Shown here: piece by piece, positions 48,621 through 56,427 of the stretch
Numbering within the stretch: position 1 is the first letter of the stretch
How the letters are laid out: each line of letters opens with the position of its first letter
Assembly: GCF_032586235.1 (NCBI RefSeq)
Contig: NZ_JAWHTD010000001.1
Span: 186,001 to 250,000 of the forward strand
Direction of reading: 5' to 3'
DNA: 64,000 nt
Origin: Aestuariicoccus sp032586235
GTDB lineage: Bacteria; Pseudomonadota; Alphaproteobacteria; Rhodobacterales; Rhodobacteraceae
Program-made: the position numbers and the translations under genes
The notes under the pieces: generated by a model
The model's input: only the letters and a program-made list of their open reading frames with translations
What the model was told of the DNA's origin: nothing
Databases searched by the model: none

Positions 48621-48732
48621 TCGGACCGGCTTCGCCGGTCCGACCGTTTGGGGGGCCGGCCCCCCAAACCGCATGAATATTGGGGGGCCAGCCCCCCAAC
48701 CCCCCCGGGATATTTATGGATCAATGAAGATG
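48621..48732 (+). repeat. Triple hairpin plus diverged copy D of the recurrent intergenic element
   Basis: Three strong inverted repeats stand in a row: TCGGACCGG/CCGGTCCGA (48621-48629, 48635-48643); a perfect 24-base palindrome at 48646-48669; and TTGGGGGGC/GCCCCCCAA (48680-48688, 48691-48699). They are followed by CCCCGGGATATTTATGGA and TCAATGAAGATG, which parallels the CGGAGTATTTTTGCC-AAGAAGAAG tail of copies A-C. They start 6 bases after the luxI stop. Confidence 0.6.
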
Positions 48733-48783
48733 GGGGCGCGCGGTCTCTGGCGCCTGTGTCGGGGCGGCTGTAGGGTCGCGGCT

Positions 48784-50313
48784 ATGACGCTGCCCGCTTT
48801 GACATTTTCCGACGATCAGGCCGAGGCCTATGACCGCGTGGCCGATATGCTGGCCGAGGCAGGGGTCGATCTTGCCGATGGCATGACGCTGCCGGCCAAG
48901 GAAGGAAGCGGGTGTATCATGGCGCTGGTGGGCAAGGCGGGGTCGGGCAAGACGCTGCTTTTGGCGGAATTGTTCAAGGCGCTGGAGGCGGCGGGGGTCG
49001 ACACCGTTTCGGGCGATTATGAGGGCCGCCGCAGGCGCGACCGGCGGACGCTGGCGATCCTGGCGCCCACCAACAAGGCGGCGAGCGTGCTCAGGATGCG
49101 CGGTGTGCCGGCGACGACGATCCACCGCATCCTTTATACCCCGGTCTACGACCCGGAATACGAGCGCATCGCCGAATGGCTGATGGGCAATGGCGACAAG
49201 CCCGAGGTCGAGGGGGTGACGCCCGAGGCCCTGGCGCGGGCCAAGGCGTCTTACGAGGGGCACAAGTCGATTCCGGCGGCGCTGGCGGCGGCGGGGCTGC
49301 GCGGCAGCGATTTCATCAGCGGCTGGAAGCGGCGCGAAGAGCCGCTGGACATCGGCTTTGTCGACGAGGCCTCGATGCTGGATGACCGGCAGTTCGAGGA
49401 TCTGCGCGAGATTTTTCCCAACCTGCTGCTTTTTGGCGATCCGGCGCAGCTGGCGCCGGTGAACCAGTCGGGCACGATGGTTTTCGACAAGCTGGCCGAG
49501 AGCCAGAAGATGGTGCTGCATCGCGTGCACCGGCAGGATGCTGACAACCCGATCCTCGATCTGGCCCATGCGCTGGCCGATCCGGCGCTGGAGTTTCACG
49601 ATTTCGAGCGGATGGTCGAGGAGAAGGCGCGGATCGACGACCGCGTGGTCTGGGGCCAGAGGGTCGAGGTCGATCTGATGGCGCGGTCTCCGGTGCTGGT
49701 CTGGCGCAATGCGACGCGGATCCGGCTGATCCAGGCGTTTCGGCGCGTGCACGACGCGCCTGAGACCGAGCTGCTGGAAGGCGAGCCGCTGATCTGCGAC
49801 GGGATCGAGCTGCCGCTCAAGCATCGCAAGAAGCGGCTCGATCTGGAGGCGCGCGGGCTGATCAAGGGCGCGCAGGTGATCTACCTTGGGCCCGGGCGGA
49901 AGCCCGCGTTCTCGCGGCTCCATGTGATCGGAGCCGAGGAGCCGCGGGTGTCGGCGGCGTCGATCGTCAAGATCGAGAAGCCGGATGAGGAAGAGCCCTT
50001 CATCCCTTTCGCGGCGCGCATGGGGGCGACCTTTCTGCATGGGGCCGCGGTGACGATCCACAAGGCGCAGGGCAGTCAGTGGGACACCGTGCAGGTCTTT
50101 GCGCCCGACCTTTATGTCGCCGCGCGGATGGGACGGGTCGAGGCGGGCCAGCCGCTGTGGAAGCGGCTGGCCTATGTGGCGATCACCCGGGCGCAGGAAC
50201 GGCTGATCTGGGTGGTGCGCAACCGGCTGTCGCGGCCCACGGGGCCGCTGCGCGTCGATGATCTGAAAGCGCCGGCGGCGGCGCTGACGCTGGAGGCCGA
50301 GGAGGGCCCGTAA
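48784..50313 (+). CDS. RecD-like superfamily 1 DNA helicase (AAA_30 / UvrD_C_2)
   Basis: A 509-aa stand-alone SF1B helicase from ATG 48784. Motif I is LVGKAGSGKTLLLAEL, Ia is ILAPTNKAASVLRMRG, II is IGFVDEASMLDDRQFEDL, III is LLFGDPAQLAPVNQSG, IV-like is VLVWRNATRIRLIQAF, and the C-terminal ATPase motifs are AVTIHKAQGSQWDTV and YVAITRAQERLIWVV. The size is much smaller than RecD2 and no RecBC partner lies nearby. It is likely a 5'-3' helicase in repair or replication-fork processing; the exact role is unknown. Confidence 0.88.
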   Translation: MTLPALTFSDDQAEAYDRVADMLAEAGVDLADGMTLPAKEGSGCIMALVGKAGSGKTLLLAELFKALEAAGVDTVSGDYEGRRRRDRRTLAILAPTNKAASVLRMRGVPATTIHRILYTPVYDPEYERIAEWLMGNGDKPEVEGVTPEALARAKASYEGHKSIPAALAAAGLRGSDFISGWKRREEPLDIGFVDEASMLDDRQFEDLREIFPNLLLFGDPAQLAPVNQSGTMVFDKLAESQKMVLHRVHRQDADNPILDLAHALADPALEFHDFERMVEEKARIDDRVVWGQRVEVDLMARSPVLVWRNATRIRLIQAFRRVHDAPETELLEGEPLICDGIELPLKHRKKRLDLEARGLIKGAQVIYLGPGRKPAFSRLHVIGAEEPRVSAASIVKIEKPDEEEPFIPFAARMGATFLHGAAVTIHKAQGSQWDTVQVFAPDLYVAARMGRVEAGQPLWKRLAYVAITRAQERLIWVVRNRLSRPTGPLRVDDLKAPAAALTLEAEEGP

Positions 50314-50317
50314 GGGA

Positions 50318-50360
50318 CCGAGGAGGGGCCCCTCGTCAAGTCCTTGCGGACTTTCCTCGG
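50318..50360. terminator. Branched inverted repeat between convergent helicase and reductase genes
   Basis: The outer pair CCGAGGA/TCCTCGG (50318-50324, 50354-50360) encloses the perfect palindrome GAGGGGCCCCTC (50323-50334) and the hairpin AAGTCC/GGACTT (50338-50343, 50348-50353). It fills the 50-base gap between two convergent stops, so it probably ends transcription from both sides. Confidence 0.6.
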
Positions 50361-50363
50361 GAT

Positions 50364-51383
50364 TTACAGCGCCACCACCTGCTTGCCGACATTGCCGCCC
50401 TGCAGCATCGAGATGAAAGCCGCGGGGGCGTTTTCCAGCCCTTCGGCGATGTCCTCGAGATATCTGATCTCGCCGCCCGCCACCTTCGGGCCGACCTCGG
50501 TCAGGAACTGTGGATAGAGGTCCCAGTGATCGAAGATGATCATCCCCGACACCTTCAGCCGTTTCACAAGGATCGACCGCCAAAGGCCCGGCAGGTGGTC
50601 GGTGCCGTCGCCTTCCACGCCGCCGTACCAGGCGATCGTGCCGCAGAGCGGGATGCGCCCGTGCACGTTCATCAGCGGCAGCACCGCGTGCAAGAGCTTG
50701 CCGCCCACGTTTTCCCAATACACGTCGATGCCATCGGGCGCGACCTCGGCCAGGGCGGCGCGCAGCGACGACGCGTCCGCATGGGCGCGGTGGTCGATGG
50801 CGGCGTCAAAGCCGAAGGTCTCCAGCGCCAGCCGGCATTTCTCGGCGCCTCCGGCGACGGCCACTGTGCGCAGCCCCGCAAGCCGCGCCAGCTGGCCGAC
50901 CATCGACCCCACAGGCCCCGTCGCGGCGCCCACGACCAGCGTCTCGCCCGCCTTCATGTCGGCGAATTCGCGCAGGCCGGTCCAGCCGGTGAAGCCGGGC
51001 ATCCCCAGCACCCCCAGCGCTGCAGAGGGCGGCGTGCCGGGGTCGAGCTTGCGCAGCTCGGTGCCGGGCAGCACCGCGTGGCTGGCCCAGCCGGTGATCC
51101 CGGTGACCAAATCGCCCGCCGCAAAGCCCTCGGCGTTCGAGGCGACGACATGGCCCACCCCTTGCCCCGTCATCGTGCCGCCGATGGCGACCGAGGGGGC
51201 GTAGCTTTTGACGTCGTCCATGCGCCCGCGCATGTAAGGATCCAGCGACAGATGCGTCACCGCGACCAGCACCTCGCCCTCGCCGGGCGCAGGCATCTCG
51301 CAGCTCTCGTAAGCAAAGTCCTCGGGCACGGGCAGGCCCTTGGGGCGGCGGGCCAGGGCGATGCGGTGCATGGTGTCGGGCAT
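50364..51383 (-). CDS. NADP-dependent medium-chain oxidoreductase (CurA/leukotriene B4 dehydrogenase-like)
   Basis: A 339-aa MDR-family alkenal/one oxidoreductase. LSLDPYMRGRMDDVKSYAP is the family signature. The NADPH-binding region includes LVVGAATGPVGSMVGQLARL, and VDVYWENVGG is present as GIDVYWENVGGKLLHAVLPL. The C-terminus GLENAPAAFISMLQGGNVGK is typical. Such enzymes reduce alpha,beta-unsaturated carbonyls. It diverges from an acyl-CoA ligase gene across 102 bases, consistent with lipid or aromatic-acid metabolism. Confidence 0.93.
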   Translation of the reverse strand: MPDTMHRIALARRPKGLPVPEDFAYESCEMPAPGEGEVLVAVTHLSLDPYMRGRMDDVKSYAPSVAIGGTMTGQGVGHVVASNAEGFAAGDLVTGITGWASHAVLPGTELRKLDPGTPPSAALGVLGMPGFTGWTGLREFADMKAGETLVVGAATGPVGSMVGQLARLAGLRTVAVAGGAEKCRLALETFGFDAAIDHRAHADASSLRAALAEVAPDGIDVYWENVGGKLLHAVLPLMNVHGRIPLCGTIAWYGGVEGDGTDHLPGLWRSILVKRLKVSGMIIFDHWDLYPQFLTEVGPKVAGGEIRYLEDIAEGLENAPAAFISMLQGGNVGKQVVAL

Positions 51384-51485
51384 GGGTGGCTCCTTTTCGG
51401 CAATCGGGGAAATAGCGGTTGCGCTGGTGGCGCGCTCTGGTCACTCTAAACAGAGCAGGGATGTGGAAGGCAAGGGGAGGGCCGG

Positions 51486-53117
51486 ATGCAAGGCATGATG
51501 ATGCATTTGCCGCTTCAGGTGATCGAACTCCTGAAATACGGCGCTGAGGCCCATCCGGGCGCGGAAATCGTCTCGGTCCGGACCGAGGGCGACATCCACC
51601 GCGAAACCTATGCCCAGGCCTATGCCCGCGCGGCCCAGCTGGCGCATGGGCTTGCCGGGCTGGGCGTGGGCAAAGGCGACCGGGTCGCAACCCTGGCCTG
51701 GAACGGCTACCGCCATTTCGAACTCTATTTCGCCACCTCCGGCATGGGGGCGGTCTGCCACACGATCAATCCGCGCCTCAGCGCCGAGCAGATGCTCTAT
51801 ATCATCGGCCATGCGGGCGACAGCGTGCTCTGTCTCGACCTGAACTTCGTGCCGCTGATCGAGGCGCTGGCGGATCAACTCCCCGAGGGGCTGACGCTGG
51901 TGCTGATGACCGACCGCGATCACATGCCCGAAAGCAAGGTCGATTTCCTCTGCTACGAGGAGCTGCTGGCGGGCCAGCCCACGACCTACGACTGGCCGCT
52001 TATGCCCGAGGATGCGGCCTCGGGCCTGTGCTACACCTCGGGCACCACGGGCCATCCCAAGGGCGCGCTCTATTCCCACCGCTCGACCGTGCTGCACGCG
52101 ATGTTCATCGCCATCACCCTGTCGCGGAGCCTCAATGAAGGCGCGCGCGTGCTGCCGGTGGTGCCGATGTTCCACGTCAATTCCTGGGGCCTGCCCTATG
52201 CGGCGCCACTGGTGGGGGCGTCGCTGATCATGCCGGGGCCCAAGCTGGACGGGGCATCGGTTTATGACCTGATGGAGGCCGAGCACGTCACCGCAAGCTG
52301 GGGCGTGCCAACGGTCTGGCTTGGCCTGCGCGCCGAGATCGACAAGCGCGGCAAACCGCCCGCGACGCTCGACCAGCTGGTGATCGGCGGCTCGGCCGCA
52401 CCGCGCGCGATGATCGAATTCTTCGAAAAACTGGGCATCGACGTCTGCCACGCCTGGGGCATGACCGAAATGTCGCCGGTGGGCACCCACGGCCAGCTTT
52501 CGTCGACCATGACGGATCTGCCGTTCGAGGAACGCATGGCCATCAAGGCAAAACAGGGCCGGCGGCTCTTTGGTGTTGATCTGAAGATCGTCGGCGAGGA
52601 CGGCGCGCGCCTGCCGCATGACGGACAGGCGGCCGGGGAATTGTACGTGCGCGGCAACGGCATCATTTCCGGCTATTTCAACAACCCCGAGGCGACTGAG
52701 GCGGCGATGGATGCCGAGGGCTGGTTCGGCACCGGTGACGTGGCCAGCATCGACCCCGACGGGTTCCTCAGCATTCAGGATCGCAGCAAGGACCTGATCA
52801 AATCGGGCGGCGAATGGATCAGCTCGATCGACCTGGAAAACATCGCCATGGCGCATCCCAAGGTGGCCAATTGCGCGGTCATTGCGATCCCGCATCCCAA
52901 ATGGGACGAACGGCCACTGCTGGTTGTGGTGCCCGCGGGCGACGACAGGCCGACGCTGGAAGAGATCCACGCGCTGATGCTGGAGCATATGGCCAAGTGG
53001 CAATTGCCCGACGCGATGGAATTCGTCGAGGAATTGCCGCTGACGGCGACAGGCAAGGTGTCCAAGCTGACCCTGCGCCAGCGCTTCGAAGGCTACGTGC
53101 TGCCCGATGCCGGCTGA
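51486..53117 (+). CDS. Acyl-CoA synthetase (AMP-forming, medium/long-chain fatty acid type)
   Basis: A 543-aa ANL-superfamily ligase. The P-loop motif is LCYTSGTTGHPKGALYSHRS. A5 is CHAWGMTEMSPVGTHG, A7 is GWFGTGDVASIDPDGF and A8 is LSIQDRSKDLIKSGGEWISS. The catalytic A10 Lys is in TATGKVSKLTLRQRF. It activates a carboxylic acid to its CoA thioester; the length matches the AlkK-like medium-chain group. It starts a rightward run of acyl-CoA genes and overlaps the MaoC gene by 11 bases. Confidence 0.94.
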   Translation: MQGMMMHLPLQVIELLKYGAEAHPGAEIVSVRTEGDIHRETYAQAYARAAQLAHGLAGLGVGKGDRVATLAWNGYRHFELYFATSGMGAVCHTINPRLSAEQMLYIIGHAGDSVLCLDLNFVPLIEALADQLPEGLTLVLMTDRDHMPESKVDFLCYEELLAGQPTTYDWPLMPEDAASGLCYTSGTTGHPKGALYSHRSTVLHAMFIAITLSRSLNEGARVLPVVPMFHVNSWGLPYAAPLVGASLIMPGPKLDGASVYDLMEAEHVTASWGVPTVWLGLRAEIDKRGKPPATLDQLVIGGSAAPRAMIEFFEKLGIDVCHAWGMTEMSPVGTHGQLSSTMTDLPFEERMAIKAKQGRRLFGVDLKIVGEDGARLPHDGQAAGELYVRGNGIISGYFNNPEATEAAMDAEGWFGTGDVASIDPDGFLSIQDRSKDLIKSGGEWISSIDLENIAMAHPKVANCAVIAIPHPKWDERPLLVVVPAGDDRPTLEEIHALMLEHMAKWQLPDAMEFVEELPLTATGKVSKLTLRQRFEGYVLPDAG

Positions 53118-53550
53118 GACGCTGCGGGCGCTGGGCCCGCGCCATTCGGACTGGTTCGCTCTGGACGCGGGCCGCGTGCGCGCCTTTGCCGACGCGACCG
53201 AGGATTGGCAGTTCATCCATCTCGACGAGGCCCGCGCGGCAGAGACGCCCTTCGGCGGCTGCGTGGCGCACGGGTTCCTGACGCTGTCGATGCTGTCGGC
53301 GATGTCCTACCAGGTGGTGCCCGAGCTGCCGGGCGTGACGGCCAGCGTGAACTACGGCTTCGACCGGGTGCGCTTTGTCCGTCCGGTGCCGGTGGGCGTG
53401 CGCATCCGCGGCCGCTTTGCGGTGGCCGATATCGTCGAGGGCGACGGCTGGATCGCCGCCCATTGGAACGTCACCGTCGAGATCGAGGAGCAGGACAAGC
53501 CCGCGCTGGTGGCGCAATGGATCACGCGGTTCTATACCGCTGAGGATTAG
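53107..53550 (+). CDS. MaoC-family (R)-specific enoyl-CoA hydratase-like protein
   Basis: A 147-aa hot-dog-fold protein. The hydratase-2 motif is recognisable: FADATEDWQFIHLDEARAAE then TPFGGCVAHGFLTLSMLSAM, with Asp and His as the likely catalytic pair (D in ATED; the usual NP-x-H reads QFIH). The start overlaps the ligase stop by 11 bases, so expression is coupled. It could hydrate the enoyl-CoA formed by the downstream dehydrogenase. Confidence 0.9.
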   Translation: MPAETLRALGPRHSDWFALDAGRVRAFADATEDWQFIHLDEARAAETPFGGCVAHGFLTLSMLSAMSYQVVPELPGVTASVNYGFDRVRFVRPVPVGVRIRGRFAVADIVEGDGWIAAHWNVTVEIEEQDKPALVAQWITRFYTAED

Positions 53551-53559
53551 AACGCGGTC

Positions 53560-53580
53560 GCCCCGGGCCTGACCCGGGGC
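53560..53580. other. GC-rich hairpin in the MaoC / acyl-CoA dehydrogenase gap
   Basis: GCCCCGGG (53560-53567) pairs with CCCGGGGC (53573-53580) over a 5-base loop. It has no T run and lies within an apparent operon, so it may be an RNA-stability element or a dispersed repeat. Confidence 0.5.
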
Positions 53581-53631
53581 CTCTTGGCCGGGAGATCCGG
53601 GACCGCGTGGGAGCAGAAAGGAGAGGCCGGG

Positions 53632-54867
53632 ATGGATTTGGGCATGACCGAGCGGGTGAAGCCGCTCATCGAAAAGGTGCGGCGCATGGTCGAAGAGGAG
53701 ATCGCGCCGCTTGACGCCGAATTCCACGCCGAGGTGGGCAAGCACCCCACGGGCGACCGGTTCCGACACACCGACCGGCAGCTGGAGATCCTGGACGGTC
53801 TTAAAGCGAAGGCGAAAGAGCGCCGGCTGTGGAACTTCTGGCTGACGGAGTCCGAGCGCGGCTATGGCCTGACCACTGTGGAATACGCCTATCTGGCCGA
53901 GGAGATGGGCAAGGTCGGCATCGCCGCCGAGGTGTTCAACTGCAACGCCCCCGACACCGGTAATATGGAAGTGCTGGAACGCTACGGTGAGGCCTGGATG
54001 AAGGAGCGCTGGCTGGGGCGGCTGCTCGAGGGCGAGATCCGCTCGGCCTACGTGATGACAGAGCCCGACGTGGCGTCCTCGGACGCGGCGCAGCTGGCCT
54101 TCGAGGCGCGGCGCGACGGTGACGATTTCGTTCTGAACGGCGAGAAATGGTGGATCAGCGGCGCGGGTGACCCGCGCTGCGCGCTCTATATTCTGATGGC
54201 CTGCACCGACCCGGAGGCGGCCAAGCATTCCCGGCATACGATGTTCGTGATGGATGCGGACACGCCCGGGATCGAGGTGCTGCGCCCGATGCAGGTCTTC
54301 GGCCAGGACGACGCGCCACATGGCCATATGCATCTGCGCTTTACGGATGTCCGCGTGCCGGTGCGCAACGTGGTGCTGGGCGAGGGGCGCGGCTTTGAAG
54401 TGGCGCAGGGGCGGCTGGGGCCGGGGCGCATCCACCATTGCATGCGCGCCATCGGTCAGGCGGAAAAGGCGCTGCAGATGATGTGCCGGCGCGGGCTGGC
54501 GCGCGAGGCCTTCGGCAAGCGCATCGCCGAGCTGGGCGCGAATTTCGACATCATCGCCAACGCCCGGATGGAGATCGAGATGGCGCGGCTTTTGTGCCTC
54601 AAGGCGGCCTGGATGATGGACACCGCGGGGGTGCGCGCGGCGCAGCCCTGGATTTCCAAGATCAAGGTCGTGGCGCCGCTGATGGCCGGCAAGGTGATCG
54701 ACGAGGCGATGCAGCTGCATGGCGCGGCGGGGATTTCGCAGGATACCGATCTGGCGCATATGTGGACCCATGTGCGCACGCTGCGCTTTGCAGACGGCCC
54801 GGACGCGGTGCACCGCCGCCAGGTCGCCCGCGCCGAGCTGCGCAAATACGCGAACGACAAGGTCTAG
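53632..54867 (+). CDS. Acyl-CoA dehydrogenase
   Basis: A 411-aa flavoprotein from ATG 53632, preceded by AAAGGAGAGG. The N-terminal helical domain is followed by the FAD motif AYVMTEPDVASSDAAQLAFE and GEKWWISGAGDPRCALYIL. The C-terminal helical domain has FGKRIAELGANFDIIANARM and AMQLHGAAGISQDTDLAHMW. The length and AGISQDTDLA-type end resemble the ACAD11/FadE-like group that often pairs with an aminoglycoside-phosphotransferase-like protein, exactly as seen with the next gene. It oxidises an acyl-CoA to the 2-enoyl-CoA; substrate length is unknown. Confidence 0.94.
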   Translation: MDLGMTERVKPLIEKVRRMVEEEIAPLDAEFHAEVGKHPTGDRFRHTDRQLEILDGLKAKAKERRLWNFWLTESERGYGLTTVEYAYLAEEMGKVGIAAEVFNCNAPDTGNMEVLERYGEAWMKERWLGRLLEGEIRSAYVMTEPDVASSDAAQLAFEARRDGDDFVLNGEKWWISGAGDPRCALYILMACTDPEAAKHSRHTMFVMDADTPGIEVLRPMQVFGQDDAPHGHMHLRFTDVRVPVRNVVLGEGRGFEVAQGRLGPGRIHHCMRAIGQAEKALQMMCRRGLAREAFGKRIAELGANFDIIANARMEIEMARLLCLKAAWMMDTAGVRAAQPWISKIKVVAPLMAGKVIDEAMQLHGAAGISQDTDLAHMWTHVRTLRFADGPDAVHRRQVARAELRKYANDKV

Positions 54868-54873
54868 GCGGTG

Positions 54874-54918
54874 TCGGATTTTTGCAAAAAATCCGATCCG
54901 GATTTTCTCAAAATCCGG
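54874..54918. repeat. Two adjacent hairpins in the dehydrogenase / phosphotransferase gap
   Basis: TCGGATTTTT (54874-54883) pairs with AAAAATCCGA (54887-54896), and CCGGATTTT (54898-54906) pairs with AAAATCCGG (54910-54918). They fill most of the 65-base gap. The AT-rich stems with GC clamps resemble dispersed palindromic units. The first could act as a weak bidirectional terminator inside the operon. Confidence 0.65.
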
Positions 54919-54932
54919 GGCGCGGAAGGGTA

Positions 54933-55955
54933 ATGGAGCAAGCGGCGATCGACCGTGTCACCGCGTGGATAGAGGCGCGTGTCCCAGGGGTTTCCGGCCC
55001 GCTTACGGCGCGCAAGTTCGACGTCGGCCAGTCCAACCCGACCTATCTTCTGCAGGGCCCGTCCGGGGCCTATGTGCTTCGGCGCAAGCCGCCGGGGGTG
55101 CTCTTGAAATCGGCCCATGCGGTGGATCGCGAGTTCCGCGTCCAGTCGGCGCTGGCGGCGACCGGCGTGCCAGTGCCGCGGATGCTGGCGCTTTGCGAGG
55201 ACGACAGCGTGATCGGCTCGATGTTCTATGTCATGGAGCATGTCGCGGGCCGGAATATCGCCGATCCCTCCATACCTGACGCCGCGCCCGCCGAACGCCG
55301 CGCCATCATGGCCGAGATGAACCGCGTTCTGGCGGCCATCCACGAGGTCGATGTGGAGGCCGTTGGCCTGTCGGATTTCGGGCCGCCGGGGAATTATTAT
55401 GCACGCCAGCTGGCGCGCTGGACCAAGCAGTACCGGGCGTCGGAGACCGAGCCCATCGCGGCGATGGACCGGCTGATGGAAGCTCTGGCGCGCGACATGC
55501 CCGAGGACGACGGTCAGCGGACGCTGGTGCATGGCGATTACCGGATCGACAATTTGCTCTTTGCCCAAGACGGGCCTGACTGTGTTGCTGTGCTCGACTG
55601 GGAATTGTCGACCCTGGGGCATCCTTACGCCGATCTGGCCGGGGTCGTCATGCAATGGCAATTGCCGCCCGGGACGGAAGGGCGGGGTCTGGCCGGGCTC
55701 GACCGTGCTGCGCTGGGGCTGATGAGCGATGCCGAATTCGTCGACGCCTATTGCGCCCGGCGCGGTATTCGCCCGATCCGGGGCTTCGGTTATTACGTCG
55801 CCTTCGCGTTCTTTCGAATGGCGGCGATCCTGCAGGGCGTCAAGAAACGCGCGCTTGACGGCAACGCGTCGAATCCGGACAAGGCGCTGCGGCTGGGGGC
55901 CTTTGTGCCGCGCTTTGCCGAACTGGGACTGGAGGCGCGTCATGCCCATGGATGA
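54933..55955 (+). CDS. Phosphotransferase-family (APH/ACAD10-like) protein
   Basis: A 340-aa kinase-like protein from ATG 54933. The N-lobe has FDVGQSNPTYLL and YVLRRKPPGVLLKSAHAVDR (Lys, then Glu in helix C). The catalytic loop is LVHGDYRIDNLLFAQDG (HGDxxxxN) and the metal motif is VAVLDWELSTLGHPYADLAG (DWE). Human ACAD10 and ACAD11 fuse this domain to an acyl-CoA dehydrogenase; here the two are adjacent genes. By analogy it may phosphorylate a 4-hydroxyacyl-CoA so that the dehydrogenase can process it. Its stop overlaps the PaaI start by 14 bases. Confidence 0.92.
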   Translation: MEQAAIDRVTAWIEARVPGVSGPLTARKFDVGQSNPTYLLQGPSGAYVLRRKPPGVLLKSAHAVDREFRVQSALAATGVPVPRMLALCEDDSVIGSMFYVMEHVAGRNIADPSIPDAAPAERRAIMAEMNRVLAAIHEVDVEAVGLSDFGPPGNYYARQLARWTKQYRASETEPIAAMDRLMEALARDMPEDDGQRTLVHGDYRIDNLLFAQDGPDCVAVLDWELSTLGHPYADLAGVVMQWQLPPGTEGRGLAGLDRAALGLMSDAEFVDAYCARRGIRPIRGFGYYVAFAFFRMAAILQGVKKRALDGNASNPDKALRLGAFVPRFAELGLEARHAHG

Positions 55956-56352
55956 GCGGTTTCGCGAGAAGCCTTACAGCTATTCGACGCATCTGGGGAT
56001 GCATATGGTCGATTGGTCCGAAGGCTATGCCCGGTTCGAAATGCCGCTGGCCGAGCACCACCAGAACCGTCACGGCAACCCGCATGGCGGGGTGCATGCG
56101 TCGCTTCTGGACACGGTCATGGGCTATGCCGGTTGCTGGACCGGCGATCCGGAGGTCCGGCAGATGGCGCTTACGCTGACGTTGAACGTATCTTACCTGT
56201 CGCGGCCCAGGGGCACGCTGCTGATCGGCGAGGGCCGCAAGACCGGTGGCGGGCGCAGCACCTTCTTCGCCGAGGCGTCGGTCACCGATGAAACCGGCGA
56301 GCTGATCGCGACCGGGTCGGGGGTTTTCCGTTATCGCAGGGGCGGCGCGTAG
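55942..56352 (+). CDS. PaaI-family hot-dog thioesterase
   Basis: A 136-aa thioesterase starting at ATG 55942, seven bases after GGAGG and overlapping the previous stop. The active-site motif is QNRHGNPHGGVHASLLDTVM (HGGxxxxLxD). SYLSRPRGTLLIGEGRKTGG and STFFAEASVTDETGELIATG are typical. It would hydrolyse acyl- or aryl-CoA and prevent CoA trapping in the pathway encoded upstream. It is the last gene of the operon and is followed by copy C of the recurrent element. Confidence 0.92.
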   Translation: MPMDERFREKPYSYSTHLGMHMVDWSEGYARFEMPLAEHHQNRHGNPHGGVHASLLDTVMGYAGCWTGDPEVRQMALTLTLNVSYLSRPRGTLLIGEGRKTGGGRSTFFAEASVTDETGELIATGSGVFRYRRGGA

Positions 56353-56363
56353 GGTCGGGCGGC

Positions 56364-56415
56364 GGAGTGAGGGGCCGGCCCCTCACACTCCCCGGAGTAT
56401 TTTTGCCAAGAAGAA
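56364..56415 (+). repeat. Recurrent intergenic element, copy C (perfect palindrome plus conserved tail)
   Basis: GTGAGGGGCCGGCCCCTCAC (56367-56386) is a perfect 20-base palindrome. It is followed by ACTCCCCGGA and GTATTTTTGCCAAGAAGAAG (to 56415). From CTCCCCGGA on it is identical to copy B at 32652-32680. It lies at the convergent junction of the paaI-like gene and rpe. Confidence 0.75.
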
Positions 56416-56427
56416 GATGAGGCCTCT

